64,000 nucleotides of DNA from assembly GCA_963843385.1 (NCBI GenBank), contig CAWJJY010000001.1, forward strand, positions 310,001 to 374,000, written 5' to 3'. The notes beneath the pieces were generated by a model that worked only from the letters and a program-made list of their open reading frames with translations, was not told the origin of the DNA and did no database searches. Positions 16,811 to 26,700 of this stretch are shown here, piece by piece. The stretch is from CAVOHU01 sp963843385 (GTDB lineage: Bacteria; Acidobacteriota; Vicinamibacteria; Vicinamibacterales; JAKQTR01). Every line of letters begins with the position of its first letter. Position 1 is the stretch's first letter. The position numbers and the translations under genes are program-made.

Positions 16811-17677
16811 TTACGCCGGCTGGCCCGCGAGGAAGCGCCTGATGAACGACCGGAAACCGGTTGGCGCACGGCCGAGAATCGCCGAGAGCACCAGCGGATT
16901 GCCGCCAGGATAACCGTGCTCGTCGTAGTGGCGGCACATCTTCAGATACGCCTCGATCGCCCAGGGCTTCCAGCCGCGCGTGCGAGCCGCGTCGGCCCAC
17001 TCGCTGCCGTCGCGCGTCCCGGCGGCTATGGGGCGGCCCCACTCCTCGGAGAGGACCACCGCCATTTCCGCACGGGTCAGCGAATCGGGACCGCACAGCT
17101 CATAGGTCCCTCCCCTGAGGCGGGGCTCGGTGAGCACCAGGGCCGCGGCCTCGCCGAGGTCCTCCGTGTCGAGGAGGCTGATCCTCCGATCCGGCGAGAA
17201 CGGTTCGCGCCACACCCCACGGTCGCGAATGGCCGCCCAGTCGTTTGCGATATTCTGCATGAACCGCGATGGCTGCAGGATCGTGAAGGGGAGCCCGGAC
17301 TCGATCACGGCCTCTTCGACGAGGAGCTTGCTCCAGTGATGGTCCATCTTCCGCATCTGCGGGTGGAACGCCGAGCTGAACACGAAATGGCCAACGCCGG
17401 CGGCGCGGGCTGCCGCCACGACGCGCAGGCCGATCGCCGCGGCATCCTCGGTAAACGCCGGCGGAACGTGAAACACCGCGTCGGCGCCTTCCACGGCGCT
17501 GCCGAGGTCGGCGTCGTTTCGGAAATCGCCGAGCACGGTCTCCTGAACGCCAATCGCAGCGAGTCGATTGGCTGAGGCCTCGCTCGAGGTCATCGCACGA
17601 ATCCGCGCTCCGCGTTTGACGAGCTGGCGGATGGTCGGAATGCCGACCCGTCCCGAAGCCCCGATGATGACGATCAC
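16811..17677 (-). CDS. NmrA-like NAD(P)H-binding reductase (atypical SDR)
   Basis: A 288-residue Rossmann protein. GASGRVG at residues 6-12 is the nucleotide-binding glycine motif, with 'VFSSAFHPQMRKMDHHWSK' and 'LPFTILQPSRFMQN' as in NmrA/azoreductase-type atypical SDRs. GTG start with GGGAGG 7 bp upstream. It converges on the TPR-methyltransferase gene with 25 bp between stops. Such proteins are NAD(P)-dependent reductases or redox sensors; the substrate cannot be told. Confidence 0.88.
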   Translation of the reverse strand: MIVIIGASGRVGIPTIRQLVKRGARIRAMTSSEASANRLAAIGVQETVLGDFRNDADLGSAVEGADAVFHVPPAFTEDAAAIGLRVVAAARAAGVGHFVFSSAFHPQMRKMDHHWSKLLVEEAVIESGLPFTILQPSRFMQNIANDWAAIRDRGVWREPFSPDRRISLLDTEDLGEAAALVLTEPRLRGGTYELCGPDSLTRAEMAVVLSEEWGRPIAAGTRDGSEWADAARTRGWKPWAIEAYLKMCRHYDEHGYPGGNPLVLSAILGRAPTGFRSFIRRFLAGQPA

Positions 17678-17784
17678 GACTGTGCCTCCCGTGTGAAGGG
17701 GGAAACCCGCCCATCGATCACGACTTTACGACATCCGGCCGCACCCCTCAGGCGATACTATGACGCAGGAGGAATCATCTGATC

Positions 17785-18813
17785 ATGCGTGTCGTGAGAC
17801 TCGTTGAGCAAAAGAAGCCCGTTGCCCTCCAGCAGATCGACGTTCCCCGGCCAGGCAGGACTGACGTGCTCGTGATGGTGAAGGCCGCGGGGATCTGCCA
17901 TTCGGACGCCCATTACCGTTCCGGCGTGACCAGGACGGGGCCTCTCCCGGTCACGCTGGGTCACGAGGTCGCCGGAATCGTGGCGGAAGTTGGCTCGGAT
18001 GTCACCTCGTTCAGGTCCGGTGACCGGGTGGCGGTGCACTACCTCGTCTCGTGCGGAGACTGCCACCACTGCCGCCGCGGCTTCGAGCAGTTCTGCAGCA
18101 CCTGCAAGATGATCGGCAAGCACCGCGACGGCGGATGGGCCGACTACATCTGCATGCCGGAGCGCAGCCTGTTCCTCCTGCCGCCCGAGATCTCGCTGGA
18201 GCACGGCGCGGTCATGATGTGCTCGTCGTCCACCTCGTTTCACGCGTTGAGGAAGGCACGCCTGAAGGGAGGAGAAACCGTCGCGGTTTTCGGGATCGGC
18301 GGGCTGGGCGCTTCGGCGCTGCAACTGGCAAGAGCCATGGGGGCGCTCGAGGTGTTTGCCGTGGACGTGAACCCCGTGAAGCTGGATCTCGCCGCCGCGC
18401 TCGGCGCCACGCCCATCAACGCGACAGCCGGCGATCCGGTTCAGGAGATTCGCAGGCGAACCAGTGGCCGCGGTGTCGATGTGTCCGTCGAGGTGATCGG
18501 CCTGCCCGTGACGATGAGGCAGGCCGTGCAGTCGCTGGCGGTCCAGGGCCGTGCGGCCATCGCCGGGCTGAGCGACCGCACGTTCGAGATCGCCTCCTAC
18601 ACGGAACTGTTGGGAACCGAGGCCGAGGTCATCGGCGTGGCCGACCACCTGGCGCAGGAAATGCCGCTGCTCCTCGAATTCGCCCGCCAGGGAAAGCTGG
18701 ACCTCACCAGGGTCATCACGCGAAAGGTGCCGCTCGACGCGGCCGTCATCGACGGCGTGCTCGACGAGCTCGACGCGTATGGGAGTCACGTCAGGACGGT
18801 GATCATCCCGTAG
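17785..18813 (+). CDS. Zinc-dependent alcohol dehydrogenase family protein
   Basis: A 342-residue medium-chain dehydrogenase. Catalytic zinc ligands are Cys38 (AAGICHSD) and His60-Glu61 (LGHEVAG). The four structural zinc cysteines are at 90, 93, 96 and 104 (CGDCHHC ... FC). The Rossmann motif GIGGLG is near 173, followed by 'VDVNPVKLDLAAALGA' for NAD(P) binding. AGGAGG lies 12 bp upstream. It is divergent from the NmrA-like reductase gene with about 107 bp between starts. It oxidises or reduces an alcohol/aldehyde whose identity is unknown. Confidence 0.92.
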   Translation: MRVVRLVEQKKPVALQQIDVPRPGRTDVLVMVKAAGICHSDAHYRSGVTRTGPLPVTLGHEVAGIVAEVGSDVTSFRSGDRVAVHYLVSCGDCHHCRRGFEQFCSTCKMIGKHRDGGWADYICMPERSLFLLPPEISLEHGAVMMCSSSTSFHALRKARLKGGETVAVFGIGGLGASALQLARAMGALEVFAVDVNPVKLDLAAALGATPINATAGDPVQEIRRRTSGRGVDVSVEVIGLPVTMRQAVQSLAVQGRAAIAGLSDRTFEIASYTELLGTEAEVIGVADHLAQEMPLLLEFARQGKLDLTRVITRKVPLDAAVIDGVLDELDAYGSHVRTVIIP

Positions 18814-18825
18814 CGAATGCGCCCG

Positions 18826-18864
18826 GTCGGCGGGAGACTGCCACTGCGCCCGCCTCCCGCCGAC
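18826..18864 (+). terminator. Hairpin terminator after the alcohol dehydrogenase
   Basis: A perfect 11-bp stem (GTCGGCGGGAG, 18826-18836, with 18854-18864) lies 13 bp after the stop. It lacks a T tract. Confidence 0.55.
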
Positions 18865-19063
18865 AGCAGCCGGGACCGACGGCCGCGTGGTCTACCGCGT
18901 CCCTCACGCTCAGCGCTCATGAATCCCGTGCGCGCACCCGGACGCCGCGGAGACGATTGCTGCGAACCCGAGGGCGAGTACACTTGTGCCGCGTGTGACG
19001 CGCGCAGGAGTGCAATGATCGCAGGGCTGCAGGCCGGGGCGCGCTCGCCGCTGATGAGAGGCC

Positions 19064-20464
19064 ATGGTGTCTGAGTCAACTGGCGAGCCGGCAAGACCTT
19101 CCAGGAGGCGGGCCGCCTTCGTTGCGGCGGTCCCGGTGCTGCTCGCGCTCGCGGCGTATGCGGCGACCGCCTCGCGCGTGCCGCTCGGCGGTGACGAGCC
19201 GCACTATCTGATCATCGCCGACAGCCTCTTGCACGACCACGACCTGCGCCTGCAGAACAACTACGAGCGCGACGCGGCGACCTCGGCGATTTATGGACGA
19301 GTGGAGCCGCACGTGTATCGAATTCCAGAAGGCTGGGCGATTCCGGACGGGTGGTGGCCGTACCACGGCGCCGGCCTCCCGTTGATCGTCGCCCTGCCCT
19401 TCGCGGTCGGCGGGGTGCCGGGCGCGCGCATCGCGATCTGCGTCCTGACCGGGCTCATGGGATTCGCGATTGCCCTGTGGCTCGCGCGGATCGCCGGCTC
19501 TCGGATTGCGGGCTGGACCACGATCGGTGCGATGGTGAGCCTGCCCATCCTGTTCGGCTCAACGCAGCTGTTTCCCGACCTGCCCGGCGGGGTCGCGGCC
19601 GCAGTCTTGAGCTGCTGGCTGCTCATGCGGCTCGACGATCCACGGCGAACCGGCGCATGGCCGATCTTCTGGCTCGCTGCGGGGCTGCTGCCGTGGCTGC
19701 ACGTCAAGTTTGTCGGCACGACCCTGGTGCTCGCAGCCGCCGGGGCCGCGTCCGCCTGGCACGCGAAGCGGTGCGGCGAGCCGAGGGCGGCGCGGGCGGC
19801 GGCCGCGTCGATGCCGCTCATCCTGGTTGGCATCGGCCTGCTCGCAGCGTGGCACCTGTCAATCTCAGGGTCCATCCTCGGATTCCGGCGCACGGCGACC
19901 GAGTTGACCGATTCACCGGCTCGCGCGTTGATGATCTTCCTCGGCCTTCACTTCGATCAGGCCCAGGGCATGTTCTTCGCCCAACCCCTGCTGCTCGCCG
20001 GGGTGGCCTCTCTTGTCGCCTTCGTCCGCTCCCGCCCGCGCGTGGCGTTGTGCTGGGCGGCCCTTTACCTGTCACTCGTTGTGCCGAATTCCCTGGAACT
20101 CGCCCGCTATGGGCTTGGGGGACCGGCCGGACGCTTCGGGTGGTCGGCGATGTGGCTGTGGATCGTTCCGATCGGGTTCGTTCTCGCCCGGTACGGGACT
20201 CGTGCCGAGCGGGTCGTCAAGCGGCTTGTGATAGCCGGAATCCTCTACCAGGCCGCCCTCGCCGTGCGGTGGATTCCGCACCCGAACGTGCTCTGGACCA
20301 ACCTCAACGACCCGGGCTGGAGCGTGTTTCCGCGTGCGCTCGCCGGCTGGCTGCCGTCGTTTGCAACCTGGGATTTCGCCGCCTATCTTCGCAACCCGGT
20401 CAACGTGGTCGCGATGGTGGCTGTGCTGGCACTCGCGATCGCCGGGACAAGACTGCGCGCGTGA
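19064..20464 (+). CDS. GT-C-type membrane glycosyltransferase-like protein (GT39/PMT-like)
   Basis: A 466-residue polytopic membrane protein with about ten hydrophobic helices. Near the N-terminus, 'VPLGGDEPHYLIIADSLLHD' is the DEPHY-type acidic motif in the first periplasmic loop of PMT/ArnT-like GT-C transferases. These use polyprenyl-phosphate sugars to glycosylate lipids or proteins. GAGAGG precedes the ATG. A second membrane protein of similar style lies convergently at 20696-22340, beyond a MITE. The acceptor is unknown. Confidence 0.72.
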   Translation: MVSESTGEPARPSRRRAAFVAAVPVLLALAAYAATASRVPLGGDEPHYLIIADSLLHDHDLRLQNNYERDAATSAIYGRVEPHVYRIPEGWAIPDGWWPYHGAGLPLIVALPFAVGGVPGARIAICVLTGLMGFAIALWLARIAGSRIAGWTTIGAMVSLPILFGSTQLFPDLPGGVAAAVLSCWLLMRLDDPRRTGAWPIFWLAAGLLPWLHVKFVGTTLVLAAAGAASAWHAKRCGEPRAARAAAASMPLILVGIGLLAAWHLSISGSILGFRRTATELTDSPARALMIFLGLHFDQAQGMFFAQPLLLAGVASLVAFVRSRPRVALCWAALYLSLVVPNSLELARYGLGGPAGRFGWSAMWLWIVPIGFVLARYGTRAERVVKRLVIAGILYQAALAVRWIPHPNVLWTNLNDPGWSVFPRALAGWLPSFATWDFAAYLRNPVNVVAMVAVLALAIAGTRLRA

Positions 20465-20533
20465 GCGGCCCCGGCGAGGCTTGACCGTTCAGTTTTCAGG
20501 CAACCCGGACGCGCTGACGCCGACGCCCCGGCT

Positions 20534-20699
20534 CTAGTGTCCCGAAATCGTGATTCGTGGCACGATTCCCGGGCGGGGCATCCCGCCTCGCCGCGTTGCT
20601 CACCGCTCAAATGTTCCCGACATTCTCGCGTCTCGCGCCTTGCGATCCGGGCGCCGCGCTCCGGGACTTATGCCACCAATCACGATTCCGGGACACTAG
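20534..20699. mobile_element. 166-bp MITE with 29-bp terminal inverted repeats
   Basis: The two ends, 20534-20562 and 20671-20699, are inverted repeats matching at 27 of 29 positions. Both begin CTAGTGTCCCG and continue through AATCGTGATT. The interior has no gene. CTAG (or TA) at each tip suits a target-duplication-type MITE of the IS630/Tc1 kind; that family is a guess, since no transposase is nearby. The element sits against the 3' end of the leftward gene, and its end supplies that gene's TAG stop (20696-20698). Confidence 0.88.
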
Positions 20700-22340
20700 C
20701 GCAACCTGAAGACATAAACATCGCCGTCGTCCGCGACAGGCACGAATGCCGCCGTTGACCACAGCCCGTCGAATGCGGCCTGGCCGCTGCGCGCAATCAG
20801 GTCCTGTTTGTGAACGATCACGTGGGTCACACCGCGTAAGTGGAGATACGCGATCGAGTCGTAGCCGGGAAATGCGCGCAGGCCCTCGACCGACCTCACG
20901 TAGCTCGGCGGATAGTAGCCGCTGTAGCCGTTCAGCATCGGCCGCCAGTTGCGCGTCGAGTTGAACATGGCAGTTGCATTGACGAAGAAGTGACGCGGCT
21001 CCGGCAGCGGAAGGTCCGCGACGACGGCGTTGGGGATTGCGCGAAGCGTGTCGTAGATGTCCGGGATTCCGTCGAACCGATCGTAGACGAGCGGCGCACG
21101 GAACGACTCCGCGTTGACCACCACCACGAGCGCGCCGGCCACGGCCGCCCAGCCGCGGCGGCCGCCCCACGCCCGCTGCAGCCGCGCCACGCCGAATCCA
21201 GCCAGGACGGCGAGCATCAGGAGCACGATCTGGTTGATGTGCGCCTGGGCCCGCACGGCCCAGAAGAGCGGGATCAACCGGAAGAGCGGCCCAAGCGCTG
21301 ACACGTGCGGGAGGAATGACACGGCCAGGCATCCGGCGGCGGCGGCCGCGCACATTCTCACGCGCGGGTCCTTTCGGACGGAAGACGCCGCGACAGCCGT
21401 GACCGACAGCACGAGCACCGCGATGCCGGGGAAGTTCTTGGAGAACGCGGACTCGTAGAATCTGGCGCTCCACCAGAAGTGCAGGCGCGAGGCCGTTCCC
21501 AGGAAGTCCTGCCACACCGCACCCCGGAGTTCGTCCGCGCCGCGCGTGAGCCCCTGATCGGCATGGATCCGGTAGTACTCCCACAGGTAGGGGAAGAGCA
21601 GCAGCTCCGGCAATCGCCGCAGCGGCAAGAAGGAGGACGATCGCCCTGGCTCGCGTCCCGCGCGCCGCCTGCCACAGCCGCGAGGCGCCTGCGAAGAGCA
21701 GGGCCCACGTCGTGAACATCATCACGTAGATCGACGTGAGCGCCTGCAGCGTGTAGCCGAGGCCAAGGGTCACGGCATCGCGCGCGCGCTGCCGGGCGAA
21801 GACCTGGTCCATGCCGAACAGGGCGAGGGCAATGAACTCGGGGTGCTGCGTCTGGAGGTGCGGAAGCCGGAGCAGGACGTGGGAGTTGAAGGCCGCCGCG
21901 GAGGCTGCCACGAGCATCGCGGCCCTGCTGCCCGTCCACCGGTACACGAGCAGCCCGAAGGCGAACCCGGTGAGCGTGAACCCGAGCAGGAGTACCAGGT
22001 TGAAGGCCAGCACCGGCGAACCCCCGAGCGCGATCACCGGCATGGCCAGCACGCCTTGCACGATCATCGCTTCGGAATATCCAAGCGTCCGCCGTTCCGG
22101 CCAGAAGATGTTGGCGTCGAACAGGTGCAGGGGATCGCGGGGCAGTTGGTGCGCCACCCAGCTGATCGCCCAGGTGTTCAGCAGCGCGTCGCCGTTGCTG
22201 TTGCGCGACAGTCGATGCGGCGCCGTTGCGAGCGGCCACGTGTGCGCCACGGCCAGCATCGCGCAGAAGACCAGCAGTCCTGCGGCCGTCCGGATAGTCG
22301 CTCGCTTTGCACCGGGTCCCTGGCCCTCGCCTGAAGTCAT
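20696..22340 (-). CDS. Polytopic membrane protein (GT-C/YfhO-like), frameshifted
   Basis: Two overlapping frames together give a protein of about 548 residues. The first (22340 to about 21600) has a Lys/Arg-flanked first helix, 'NSNGDALLNTWAISW' with the loop acidic residue of GT-C-like proteins, and 'FDANIFWPERRTLGYSEA'. The second (about 21628 to 20696) continues with 'LLLFPYLWEYYRIHADQGLTR' and ends at a TAG inside the MITE. A single-base shift near 21600 is needed to join them, where the sequence passes GGAGCTGCTGCTC. Either an assembly error or a recent inactivation. The function is probably glycan- or lipid-related; the exact family is uncertain. Confidence 0.65.
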
Positions 22341-22404
22341 CGCCCGACAGGGTACATCGAAATCGAGGCCGCGCCTCTCGTCTCAGCCCGCCGCCGCCGG
22401 GATT

Positions 22405-22578
22405 ATGGCGAAGTCGCGGTCTTCCAGAAGGCCGGCCACATCCCTAACGGCGTCCTTCGGTCCAGTGCCGAGGTACGCGGAGCTCGTGTGCTTCTCGGAC
22501 GATCCCGGCGAGGCGGCAGCGAACTACTTCATCCTGAAGCTGATGGGGTTCCCGGACATCAAGGTGCTGGTCATGTAG
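22405..22578 (+). pseudogene. Possible rhodanese-domain remnant
   Basis: A 57-codon open stretch ending 'DDPGEAAANYFILKLMGFP' then DIKVLVM. This resembles the middle of a rhodanese fold (the 'aa-yf-Lr-lGh-nVrvl' segment) but lacks the catalytic loop and the remainder. The first 25 codons do not fit. I read it as a decayed fragment; chance resemblance cannot be excluded. Confidence 0.3.
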
Positions 22579-22604
22579 GCGGACTCGGCGATCAGCGTCG
22601 AGGC

Positions 22605-22636
22605 GCCGGGCCTTGCCAGGATGGGCAAGGCCCGGC
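22605..22636 (-). terminator. Hairpin after the M16 peptidase gene
   Basis: A perfect 13-bp stem (GCCGGGCCTTGCC and complement) with a 6-nt loop lies 6 bp beyond the stop codon of the leftward gene. No T run. Confidence 0.65.
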
Positions 22637-22642
22637 CCCCTG

Positions 22643-25495
22643 CTACTTCTCCTGAGCCGCCTTCTCCGGCAGCAGTGTCACCCGCACGTAGTTGCCCGTG
22701 TCGAGGTAACGACGCGCTGCCGCCTGGATCGACGACGCCGTCAGGCTGGCGTATTGAGCGGGCAGTCCGAAGAACACCGAGACGTCCTCCGAGTTCTCAT
22801 ACGCATCCGCGAGGGCCCCCACCAGCCGGCTGTTGACGGCCATGTCGCTCTCGTGATCCCGCACGAGCGCCAGGCGCGCGTCGTCGACGTCCTTGCTGGT
22901 CGGCCCGTTGGACTTGAGCGCGTCGATTTCGCGGAAGAGCGCCTTGACCAGCTCCTCGGTACGGCCCGGGTCACATCCGAAATCAATCGTCACACCGTAG
23001 CGTGCCTCGGGAATCTTCGACGCATGCGCTTCGACCTGCACTCCGTAGGTGCCGCCCAGCGCCTCGCGCAAGGTCTCGCGAAGGCGCGTCTCCAGGACGA
23101 CGGCCAGCGCGTCGAGCGTGACACGGCTCGGGACGTCGTAGGTCATCGATCCGGTGAACACGATGTCCACCTGGCTCTTCGGCTCGATGCCCTTCCGGAC
23201 GACCTTCTCGACGACGCCGCGGGGCGGGGTAATGCCGAGGTCCTTCCAGGTCTCCTTGCGCCCGAGCGTCGGGAGCGAGCCGAGATACCGTTCCACCAGC
23301 GGCTTGATGCTCGCGAGATCGAAGCTGCCCGCAAAGACAAAGGTGAAGTCGCTCGCGTCGGCAAACCGGTCCTTGTAGAAGGCGAAGGACTTCTGCAGGT
23401 CCATCTCCTTGACGAGTTCCGGCGTCATGGGCCGCGCCCGGAGGTGATTCTGTGCGAGCGTCGTGCGCAGGGTCTGACCGAACACCCAGTCGGGGCTCGC
23501 CTGCCGGCTGGCCAGCATGGTCCGCATCTGATCGGTGAGCACCTTGAAGGTTGTCGCATCGGCGCGGGGCTGGGTGAAGGAAAGGTAGATGAGCTGGAAC
23601 ATCGATTCGAGATCCTTCGGTGATGCGCCCCCTGCCACGCCTTCCTCCGACTCGCCGATGAACGCCGTCACCGACTCGGCCTTGCCCGCCAGCGCGTCGC
23701 GAAGCTGAACGGCGTCGAGCGGGCCGAGGCCTCCCGCGCTGACGACCTGGCCCGCGGTCATCGCCGCCACGTAATCCGCATCGCTCGCCAGCGAAGTGCC
23801 GCCTGGGCTCGTAGCCCGGAAGACCACCTCGTCCTGCTTGAACTGGGTCGGCTTCAGCACCACGCGGACGCCGTTGGACAGCACCCACTCGGTCAGGCCG
23901 TACTCCGGCCTGGTCGTCGTTTGCGCGATGGATCCTGGCTGCGGCGGCCGATCGAGCAGCGGCCGGTTCGACGCGGCATCGACATAGGGCCGGATATCCC
24001 GCTCCGCCGCGCCCTTGATGACGGCGGCCAGCCTGGCCTCGGTCGGCGTCGTCAGGCCCGTTCGCTGCGGGGCATTCACCAGCACGACGCGGCTCCCGCC
24101 CGCCCACTCTTTTGCGACCTTGTTGACCTCGTCCAGCGTGGTGGCCGGGACAAATCGCCGCACCAGGCCGTACTCGAACGTGATGCCCGGGACCGGTTCC
24201 TTCTGCGTGAAGTTCCTGATGAACTCGGCCGCGAGGTCCGCGGACTCTTCCTTGTCGCCCTCGGCAAACGCACTCTCGTAGAGCCGCAGGGTCTCGCGCT
24301 TCTGCCGGTCGAGCTCGGCCGCCGTGAACCCGAAACGTGCGGCCCGCGCCGATTCGGTGACCAGCGCCTCGATGCCGCGCTCGATCCCGCCGTCGCCGAC
24401 GAGCGCCATCAGGGTCGCGGCCTCTTTCGTCCGCGTGAACAGGCCGCGATCGATCCCCGCCTTCAGGAAGGGCGGATCGGACTTGAACGTCAGCTCCGAC
24501 AGCCTCGCGTCCATCATGTTCGTGTAGAGGCGTTCCACCTGCATCTGGCGATAGGCGCCGACCGAGGTCTGTTCGCGCAGCGGAAGCATGTTGTAGATGC
24601 CCACCGTCGTGGCGGTCGCCTCGGGGTCGGTCGCGACGGCAAAGAGCGTGTCCTTGTGATCGGGCACCTGGAACTCGGGCCGCGGCCTCGGCTTGTCCGG
24701 CGCCGGTATCGCGCCGAACCGATCCTTGATGAGCTTTTCCACCTCGGCCGGGTTGAAATCACCGACGGCGATGACGGCCATCAGGTCCGGCCGATACCAG
24801 TCCCCATAGAACCGCTTCAGCGCGTCGGGAGCGAAACTCTCGATCGAGTCCTTCGACCCGATGGGCTGACGCATCGCGTAGCGCGAGTTCTTCAAGAGGA
24901 TCGGGGTCTGCTGATCGCGCATCCTGGCATCCGCGCCCCGCCCCTGCCGCCATTCCTCGATGATGACCCCCCGTTCCTTCTGAATCGCATCGGGCTCGAA
25001 GGAGAGATCGTGCGCCACGTCTCCGAGGAACAGGAACGCCTTGCGCATGGCCTCGGGGTTGTCGGTCGGGACGTGGAGCATGTAGACGGTCTCGTCGAAG
25101 CCGGTGTTGGCGTTCACGCCCGGTCCGAGCCGCATGCCGATCGACTCCATGAACTTCACGAGATCCTGCTTGGGGAAGTTCCGGCTGCCGTTGAAGGCCA
25201 TGTGCTCCACGAAATGAGCCAGGCCGAGCTGGTCGTCGTCCTCGACGACCGACCCGACATTCACGGCCAGCCGAAGCTCCGCCCGCCGGAACGGACGGCC
25301 GTTGACCCTGATGTAGTAGCGGAGGCCGTTGGGCAGGTACCCGATCCTGATGCGCGGATCGACCGGGACCGGCTGATCCAGCGGGACCGACAGCGCCGGG
25401 TTGGGGAGCTGCGGATCCTGGGCACGCGCAGGGGAAGGCGGGATGAACAGCAACGGGAGAACGAGCGCGGTTCCGATTCTCGTACGAACAGTCAT
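22643..25495 (-). CDS. Secreted M16 (pitrilysin-type) zinc peptidase
   Basis: A 950-residue protein with a signal peptide (residues 1-25, ending ARA-Q). The inverted zinc motif HFVEH is at residues 94-98, with the third ligand Glu174 (DAIQKERGVIIEEW) exactly 76 residues on, as in M16. Four M16 half-domains are recognisable: active N-terminal domain about 45-250; inactive domains about 250-490, 540-740 and 740-940. 'NGVRVVLKPTQFKQDEVVF' begins the second half. GAGGGAG lies 5 bp before the ATG. It probably degrades peptides in the periplasm. A strong terminator-like hairpin follows. Confidence 0.93.
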   Translation of the reverse strand: MTVRTRIGTALVLPLLFIPPSPARAQDPQLPNPALSVPLDQPVPVDPRIRIGYLPNGLRYYIRVNGRPFRRAELRLAVNVGSVVEDDDQLGLAHFVEHMAFNGSRNFPKQDLVKFMESIGMRLGPGVNANTGFDETVYMLHVPTDNPEAMRKAFLFLGDVAHDLSFEPDAIQKERGVIIEEWRQGRGADARMRDQQTPILLKNSRYAMRQPIGSKDSIESFAPDALKRFYGDWYRPDLMAVIAVGDFNPAEVEKLIKDRFGAIPAPDKPRPRPEFQVPDHKDTLFAVATDPEATATTVGIYNMLPLREQTSVGAYRQMQVERLYTNMMDARLSELTFKSDPPFLKAGIDRGLFTRTKEAATLMALVGDGGIERGIEALVTESARAARFGFTAAELDRQKRETLRLYESAFAEGDKEESADLAAEFIRNFTQKEPVPGITFEYGLVRRFVPATTLDEVNKVAKEWAGGSRVVLVNAPQRTGLTTPTEARLAAVIKGAAERDIRPYVDAASNRPLLDRPPQPGSIAQTTTRPEYGLTEWVLSNGVRVVLKPTQFKQDEVVFRATSPGGTSLASDADYVAAMTAGQVVSAGGLGPLDAVQLRDALAGKAESVTAFIGESEEGVAGGASPKDLESMFQLIYLSFTQPRADATTFKVLTDQMRTMLASRQASPDWVFGQTLRTTLAQNHLRARPMTPELVKEMDLQKSFAFYKDRFADASDFTFVFAGSFDLASIKPLVERYLGSLPTLGRKETWKDLGITPPRGVVEKVVRKGIEPKSQVDIVFTGSMTYDVPSRVTLDALAVVLETRLRETLREALGGTYGVQVEAHASKIPEARYGVTIDFGCDPGRTEELVKALFREIDALKSNGPTSKDVDDARLALVRDHESDMAVNSRLVGALADAYENSEDVSVFFGLPAQYASLTASSIQAAARRYLDTGNYVRVTLLPEKAAQEK

Positions 25496-25680
25496 GAGTC
25501 TCCCTCGCGTCATCCGCTCGTGGTTTCGCCACGCGACGCCGATCCCCGGGACCGGTCCACACTACCTAGGACGATCATGGGTGCTGGGTTGGCCGTCGTC
25601 AAGGCGCGCGCATCAGCCGGCCGCAGGCGTGGGGCTGGAAGCCAGGGAGGCGCGAGGGCCCGACCGGGGGCGGCGATGCT

Positions 25681-26700
25681 TCAGCCGGCGAGGCCCGGCC
25701 GCCAACTGAGCCCGAGGCCGAGAATGTGCTGGAGGAGGGCCTCGTAGCTGATGCCCACGTGCTCGGCCGCCTCGGCGAAATCCTCCCCGTAGGCGAGCTG
25801 CGGGTTGGGGTTGGCTTCGAGCACATAAACCCGGCCTTCGGCATCGAGCCTCAAATCGATGCGGGCGTAGCCGCTGAGGTCGAGCGTTCGGAACACCCGC
25901 TTGCCGAGGCGCTGGACGCGCTGGACGATGTCGGCCGGCAAGTCGGCCGGGCCGGTCATGATGCCGTACTTTTCGCGATAGGCATCGTTCCACTTGACCC
26001 GCTCGCTGGCGATTCGGTGGGCACGCTCAGGCATCTTGGCGAAGTTCATCTCCCAGACGGGGAGCACTCGCAGCCGGAAGTTCCCAAGCACGCCGACGTA
26101 CAGCTCGCGCCCGTCGATGTAGCGTTCGATGATCGCGTCGGTGCCGATGCTCTGGTGGATGAACTTGACGCGCTCGCGCAGCGCCGCCTCGTCTTCGACG
26201 ATGGACGCCTGCGAAATTCCGATCGACGCCTCCTGGGTCAGTGACTTGACGATCAGGGGGTAGGGCCGCTTCTTCTGCAGGCGGGGCACCTGGCCCATCC
26301 GGACGACGGCGAACTCGGGGGCCGGGATGCGGTGATAGGCGAGCAGCGTCCGCGCGAGGGCCTTGTCGCGCGAGAGCATCAGCCCGCGCGGGTTGCATCC
26401 CGTGTACGGCGTCTTGGTCAATTCCAGGTAGCTGACCACGTTCTGATCGAAGACGCCGATCTCGCTGAAACTCTCCATCAGGTTGAACACGATCTGTGGA
26501 GCGAAGTCCTGCACGGCCTGCCGGATGACGCCCAGGTCGTCCTTGACGCCGACCTTTCGCACCTGGTGCCCCATGTCCTCGAGGTGCGAGACGACGTCGA
26601 ATTCCATCTTCCAGGGAACGTGGACCACGTCGACGCCGTCGGTGTCGTCGGGCGGCACGAGGTAGTCGTGCATCAAAGCCAGGATCCTGAGCGCCCTCAT
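25681..26700 (-). CDS. ATP-grasp ligase (D-Ala-D-Ala ligase-like)
   Basis: A 339-residue ATP-grasp protein. 'YPLIVKSLTQEASIGIS' is the ATP-binding Lys and glycine loop. 'DAIIERYIDGRELYVGVLG' is next, and 'YARIDLRLDAEGRVYVLEA' then NPNP carry the metal-binding acidic residues and Asn. The N-terminal domain differs from canonical Ddl, so the substrates may not be D-alanine. Its ATG overlaps the stop of the metallopeptidase gene by 4 bp, so the two are translated together. Paired ATP-grasp and zinc-peptidase genes suggest a peptide-like product made or trimmed by the pair (inference). Confidence 0.87.
   Translation of the reverse strand: MRALRILALMHDYLVPPDDTDGVDVVHVPWKMEFDVVSHLEDMGHQVRKVGVKDDLGVIRQAVQDFAPQIVFNLMESFSEIGVFDQNVVSYLELTKTPYTGCNPRGLMLSRDKALARTLLAYHRIPAPEFAVVRMGQVPRLQKKRPYPLIVKSLTQEASIGISQASIVEDEAALRERVKFIHQSIGTDAIIERYIDGRELYVGVLGNFRLRVLPVWEMNFAKMPERAHRIASERVKWNDAYREKYGIMTGPADLPADIVQRVQRLGKRVFRTLDLSGYARIDLRLDAEGRVYVLEANPNPQLAYGEDFAEAAEHVGISYEALLQHILGLGLSWRPGLAG

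Noticed and set aside
23921..25747. Rightward 608-codon frame opposite the M16 peptidase
   Set aside because: Antisense to conserved M16 motifs, no start signal or domain.
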